Origin: Bacteroidaceae bacterium
Lineage (GTDB): Bacteria; Bacteroidota; Bacteroidia; Bacteroidales; Bacteroidaceae
Direction of reading: 5' to 3'
Length of the DNA: 36,689 nt
Assembly: GCA_017615835.1 (NCBI GenBank)
Contig: JAFZZI010000023.1
Span: forward strand, 1 to 36,689
Shown here piece after piece: positions 33,364 through 36,689 of the stretch. Numbering within the stretch: the stretch's first letter is position 1; the number at the start of each line of letters is the position of its first letter. The position numbers and the translations under genes were made by a program. Under the pieces are notes generated by a model. That model was given only the letters and a program-made list of their open reading frames with translations. It had not been told where the DNA came from and searched no databases.

Positions 33364-33411
33364 TCGGGCTGCAATTATCGGTTTTGGCTATGATATTTGT
33401 GAAACAATTGC

Positions 33412-33419
33412 TATTTTTG
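33412..33419 (+). promoter_or_regulatory. -7 element TATTTTTG before the ABC transporter gene
   Basis: Exact TAnnTTTG match 33 bases before the GTG start. A GTTTTGG about 25 bases upstream could be a loose -33 element. Confidence 0.55.
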
Positions 33420-33451
33420 CAAAATTGTATAAATATTAGACTCATTACGCA

Positions 33452-36337
33452 GTGGTCAGCGACATCATTCTTTCAGGTCTTGTAAACCTCTTTGCACTCA
33501 TAGGTGAACGCAACAAGGTTGATATCGAACGTGCAGAGTTGTTGCTGGGCAATTATCTCGGCCGCCACTTCGGTCTCATGCATACCAAGTCGTACATGAG
33601 TCTGTACCAGGATCTCCGTCTTTTCTACTCCGAAAACGAAGATATTGACATCGACCCGATTGTCGGCAACATCTGTACCCGCATAAAGGACAAGATGGAG
33701 TCCGGTGAACTCAAGCTCGTACTGCTGCGTCTCATGGAGTTCTGCATGGTATCGCCGGAGACATTCGATCCCCGCAATCCGCTCTTCCTGCGCATCGCCT
33801 CCGAGTTCGGAGTTGACGACACTCTCTATTCCGACTTCTGCGACTTCGCACTTGACCGGCCCGGCGAACGCGTACACCTCCACAGTTTCGAAGGCTATTC
33901 GGGCAAAGTCAAGACCCTCCGCATAGATACCGACAACCTCATAGTCTTTTCCTATACCGGACAGGATGAGGTACTCTTCGACGACACCGCCCTCGTTCCC
34001 GGCGTTTTCCAGGTATGGCACACCGGCGGCGTCCTCAAGAACCACAAGGGTGCTCCGATCTATTACTCCCAGATACGGCACGACTACGAGCCCGCCAGCA
34101 CCGGCTCTATCATATATCAGGCCTGTGACGTCAACTTCAGGTTCCCCGACTCCGACAATGGACTCCACGACCTCAGCCTTACCCTCAAGGGCGGCGAACT
34201 GGTTGCCATCATGGGTGGCAGCGGTGCCGGCAAGACGACCTTGCTCTCTATCCTCAACGGCAGTCTCAAGCCTCAGCAGGGAACACTCGCCATCAACGGA
34301 CATCCCATCCACAGTCCCGAGGCAAGGGCTCTCATCGGCTTCGTCCCCCAGGATGACCTGCTTATCGAAGAACTGACAGTCTATCAGAACCTCTACTATA
34401 CTGCCAGACTCTGCTTCGATACCCTCACGCCTGAACAGATTGACACCAAGGTCAATACCCTTCTCGCCGACCTCGGACTCGACAAGGCAAGCGACCTGAT
34501 TGTGGGCTCACCCCTCAACAAAACCATATCCGGGGGTCAGCGCAAACGTCTCAACATAGCCCTGGAACTCATCCGCGAGCCTTCCGTAATATTCCTCGAC
34601 GAGCCGACCTCAGGACTCTCGTCCTCCGATACCGACAACGTCATGGGACTTCTCAAGGACCAGACCTGCCGCGGGCGACTCGTCGTTCTCAACATACACC
34701 AGCCCTCAAGCGACGTCTATAAGCTTTTCGACAGGCTCATCCTGCTCGATCTCGGCGGTTATCCTATCTACGAGGGGAATCCCATCGACGCCCTCACATG
34801 GTTCAAGACAGAGGCTGACTATGCCGATGCCGAAACAAGCACCTGTCCCACCTGTGGCAACGTCAATGCCGAGACAGTGCTTAACATCATAAACGAGCGT
34901 TCGCTTGACAACACCGGCCGGCTCAGCAAGGAACGCAAGGTGAGCCCCGTCCAGTGGCATGACATCTACCTGTCCCGCCGTGCCCCAATCGATCCGGCTC
35001 CGGTCAGCGACATCCCTGTTTCCAGTCAGAAGACGCCGTCACCGCTGCGTCAGACGCTCATATACCTCGAGCGCACTGCCCGTGCCAAACTTGCCGATGT
35101 CCAGTACCTGGTCATCACACTTGCCATAGCTCCGCTGCTGGCTCTCGTCTGTGCCCTGCTCACCCGCTATGCACCCGACGGAATCTACAGCGTCATGAAC
35201 AACAAGAACCTTGTAAGTTACCTCTTCATGGCCGTCATAGTAGCAACTTTCACCGGCATGAGCGGCAGCGCCGAAGAGATAATACGCGACCGTACCCTGC
35301 TCAAGCGCGAGAAGTTCCTCAACCTCAGTTACCGGTCGTACATCTGGAGCAAGATAATCTATGCCGCCATCGTATCACTCGTACAGACGGCCCTATTCAT
35401 ACTTGTCGGCAATTCAGTCATGGGCATTCACGGCCTCTTCTTCATGTGGTGGGCCATTCTGTTCATAACAGCCATGACGGCAAGTCTCACCGGGCTCTTC
35501 CTTTCGCAGAACCTCAAGTCGGTAGTGGCCATCTATATCACCATACCCATACTGCTGATACCTCAGATACTTCTCTGCGGCCTTGTCGTCCCCTTCTCCG
35601 ACCTCAACAGCCGCTCCACCACAGGCAACGTGCCGCTCATCGGCGAGGTCATCCCGTCACGCTGGTCCTACGAAGCCCTTGCGGTCGGCACCTACTGCTA
35701 CAACCGCTATGAACGTCCCTTCTACGACATGGACCGGCGCAGGGGTCAGGCACTCTTCTTCAAGGAGAAATACCTGTATGAGCTTGAGTCGCAGCTTGAA
35801 ACCATGCAGAGCGAAGCAGACAAAGGTGAAATCTCCGATCCCATTCACCTGCAGACACTCCGTCTCGGCCTGCCACGTCTTGCTGACGCCTGCGAAATGC
35901 AGCCCTACGAAGGCGAATGGAATTATTCCGGCCTGAGACACTGGCTTGACAAGGCCGGACGTGCCCTTGACAGCATCTGCAATAACGTCACTCTTGAGCG
36001 TGACCGTCTTGCCGTCCAGCTCATCAGCGAACTCGGAAAGGAGCAAATGCTTCAACTCAAGCGCTCTTCAACCAACACCCGTCTTGAGGAACTGCTTACC
36101 GGCGCCGACTCCGAAAATGCCGTCAGCCTGGTCCGCGGACACATTGTCACTCATGCCGCCGGCATCTTCCTGACTCCCCAGAGCCGTTGCGGCCGTGCAC
36201 CATTCTACAGCCCCTTCAAGAAAATCGGCAGCCTGACAATACCCACTCTGTGGTTCAATATAAGCATACTTGTACTCATGAGCGTGATAGTCACAGTACT
36301 GCTCATGCTCAACATATCAGAAAGGAAATTCAGATAA
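33452..36337 (+). CDS. TerB-like/ABCG-type ABC transporter, fused ATPase and permease
   Basis: A 961-residue membrane protein. Residues 1-95 form an all-helical domain that looks TerB-like (inference), followed by a beta-rich linker. The ABC ATPase has Walker A GGSGAGKTTL near 255, LIGFVPQDDLLIEELTVYQNL, signature ISGGQRKR near 360 and Walker B VIFLDEPTSGL near 380. A CPTCGN pair sits at about 463-466 in the next linker. Six membrane helices (about 550-720, and one at the extreme C-terminus) make an ABC2/ABCG permease with a large soluble loop before the last helix. ABCG-type half transporters export lipids or drugs; the substrate here is unknown. The start is GTG; no ATG is available nearby and the N-terminal helix begins here. 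Confidence 0.87.
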   Translation: MVSDIILSGLVNLFALIGERNKVDIERAELLLGNYLGRHFGLMHTKSYMSLYQDLRLFYSENEDIDIDPIVGNICTRIKDKMESGELKLVLLRLMEFCMVSPETFDPRNPLFLRIASEFGVDDTLYSDFCDFALDRPGERVHLHSFEGYSGKVKTLRIDTDNLIVFSYTGQDEVLFDDTALVPGVFQVWHTGGVLKNHKGAPIYYSQIRHDYEPASTGSIIYQACDVNFRFPDSDNGLHDLSLTLKGGELVAIMGGSGAGKTTLLSILNGSLKPQQGTLAINGHPIHSPEARALIGFVPQDDLLIEELTVYQNLYYTARLCFDTLTPEQIDTKVNTLLADLGLDKASDLIVGSPLNKTISGGQRKRLNIALELIREPSVIFLDEPTSGLSSSDTDNVMGLLKDQTCRGRLVVLNIHQPSSDVYKLFDRLILLDLGGYPIYEGNPIDALTWFKTEADYADAETSTCPTCGNVNAETVLNIINERSLDNTGRLSKERKVSPVQWHDIYLSRRAPIDPAPVSDIPVSSQKTPSPLRQTLIYLERTARAKLADVQYLVITLAIAPLLALVCALLTRYAPDGIYSVMNNKNLVSYLFMAVIVATFTGMSGSAEEIIRDRTLLKREKFLNLSYRSYIWSKIIYAAIVSLVQTALFILVGNSVMGIHGLFFMWWAILFITAMTASLTGLFLSQNLKSVVAIYITIPILLIPQILLCGLVVPFSDLNSRSTTGNVPLIGEVIPSRWSYEALAVGTYCYNRYERPFYDMDRRRGQALFFKEKYLYELESQLETMQSEADKGEISDPIHLQTLRLGLPRLADACEMQPYEGEWNYSGLRHWLDKAGRALDSICNNVTLERDRLAVQLISELGKEQMLQLKRSSTNTRLEELLTGADSENAVSLVRGHIVTHAAGIFLTPQSRCGRAPFYSPFKKIGSLTIPTLWFNISILVLMSVIVTVLLMLNISERKFR

Positions 36338-36363
36338 TTTTCAATAACTAAAACAACAGGAAA

Positions 36364-36689
36364 ATGAAAAAAGTTTCAATTCTCATCCTTATCGCAGCCG
36401 TGAGCGTCTGCATGTACTCCTGCAAGGGAAAGAACGCCAAACAGGCAGATCAGACCAAGACTGAGACCAAGTCGTTCCAGGAGAGCCAGGAAGAGCAGTA
36501 CATACTCGTGCAGCTCGACAGCATCTCCCAGATCATGTCAAGGCTGAAACCCTTTGAGTTCATCTCATCTACCGAAGGCGGCAAGGTTGTCCTCACTGCC
36601 AGGGAGAAGCAGGTCAAGCCCAACTACCTGATGAAGGCAGATGTCATCAACGACCTCCAGACCCTCTCGCAGAAATACCGTGCAGCTGC
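36364..36689 (+). CDS. Lipoprotein of unknown function, cut by the window end
   Basis: The first 108 codons are visible. The signal peptide ends VCMYSC with lipid-accepting C20, followed by a polar linker rich in Lys, Gln, Thr and Glu. Then comes a region with helical character (YILVQLDSISQIMSRLKPFEF) and VLTAREKQVKPNYLM. I recognise no family. It starts 26 bases after the transporter gene on the same strand, so it is probably in the same operon and may be an accessory of it. Confidence 0.75.
   Translation, partial: MKKVSILILIAAVSVCMYSCKGKNAKQADQTKTETKSFQESQEEQYILVQLDSISQIMSRLKPFEFISSTEGGKVVLTAREKQVKPNYLMKADVINDLQTLSQKYRAA

Overview
The window looks like chromosomal DNA of a Bacteroidales bacterium, most like the Bacteroidaceae/Prevotellaceae. 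Three things point there. Most intergenic gaps carry the Bacteroidetes -7 promoter element TAnnTTTG, with little Shine-Dalgarno signal. It encodes fimbrillin-type lipoproteins. The enzyme set is typical of the order: an ATP-type PEP carboxykinase, a hexameric-type glutamate dehydrogenase, a long LepB, an Na/Pi cotransporter with a PhoU tail, and an ABCG-like transporter fused to an N-terminal helical domain. The family-level placement is inference. I saw no transposase, integrase, phage gene, CRISPR array or rRNA.

Layout. 1-345 has no gene but holds a strong 34-bp inverted repeat built from copies of ACCCATATCTGA. 346-2700 (minus) is a tRNA-Ala(CGC) followed by two tRNA-modification genes, dusB and a U32 (TrhP-like) gene. 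2782-5685 (plus) is cysS, a glutaminyl-cyclase-like M28 lipoprotein and sufE. 5871-11167 is a cell-surface operon: a 57-residue peptide, a fimbrillin-like lipoprotein, and a 1120-residue lipoprotein whose C-terminal two thirds is a tandem duplication of one three-domain module. A secreted YD-repeat-like protein follows. 12496-14994 carries upp (minus) and pckA (plus). 15096-18549 is an operon of a Met/Gly-repeat secreted protein, dapB, lepB and a WbqC-family gene, joined by start/stop overlaps at two junctions. 18687-22232 is acpP, fabF and an Ig-like lipoprotein. 22221-27295 (minus) holds a C26-M19 hydrolase fusion with an Lrp/AsnC regulator, an FKBP isomerase lipoprotein and an Na/Pi cotransporter. 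27436-30336 is rpoN and ispG. gdhA (minus), purE (plus), a small kinase-fold gene and tRNA-Arg(CCT) (minus), and a TerB-like/ABCG transporter with a truncated lipoprotein gene (plus) complete the window.

Most of the window is housekeeping. Items worth a second look: (i) the fimbrillin operon with its duplicated module and leader peptide; (ii) LepB, a glutaminyl cyclase and two signal-peptidase-I substrates with predicted Gln at +1, all in one window; (iii) the Met/Gly-repeat protein at the head of the dapB-lepB operon; (iv) the fused gamma-glutamyl hydrolase/dipeptidase next to an Lrp regulator; (v) the multi-copy palindrome at the left edge. I did not find a clearly new defence or mobile system.
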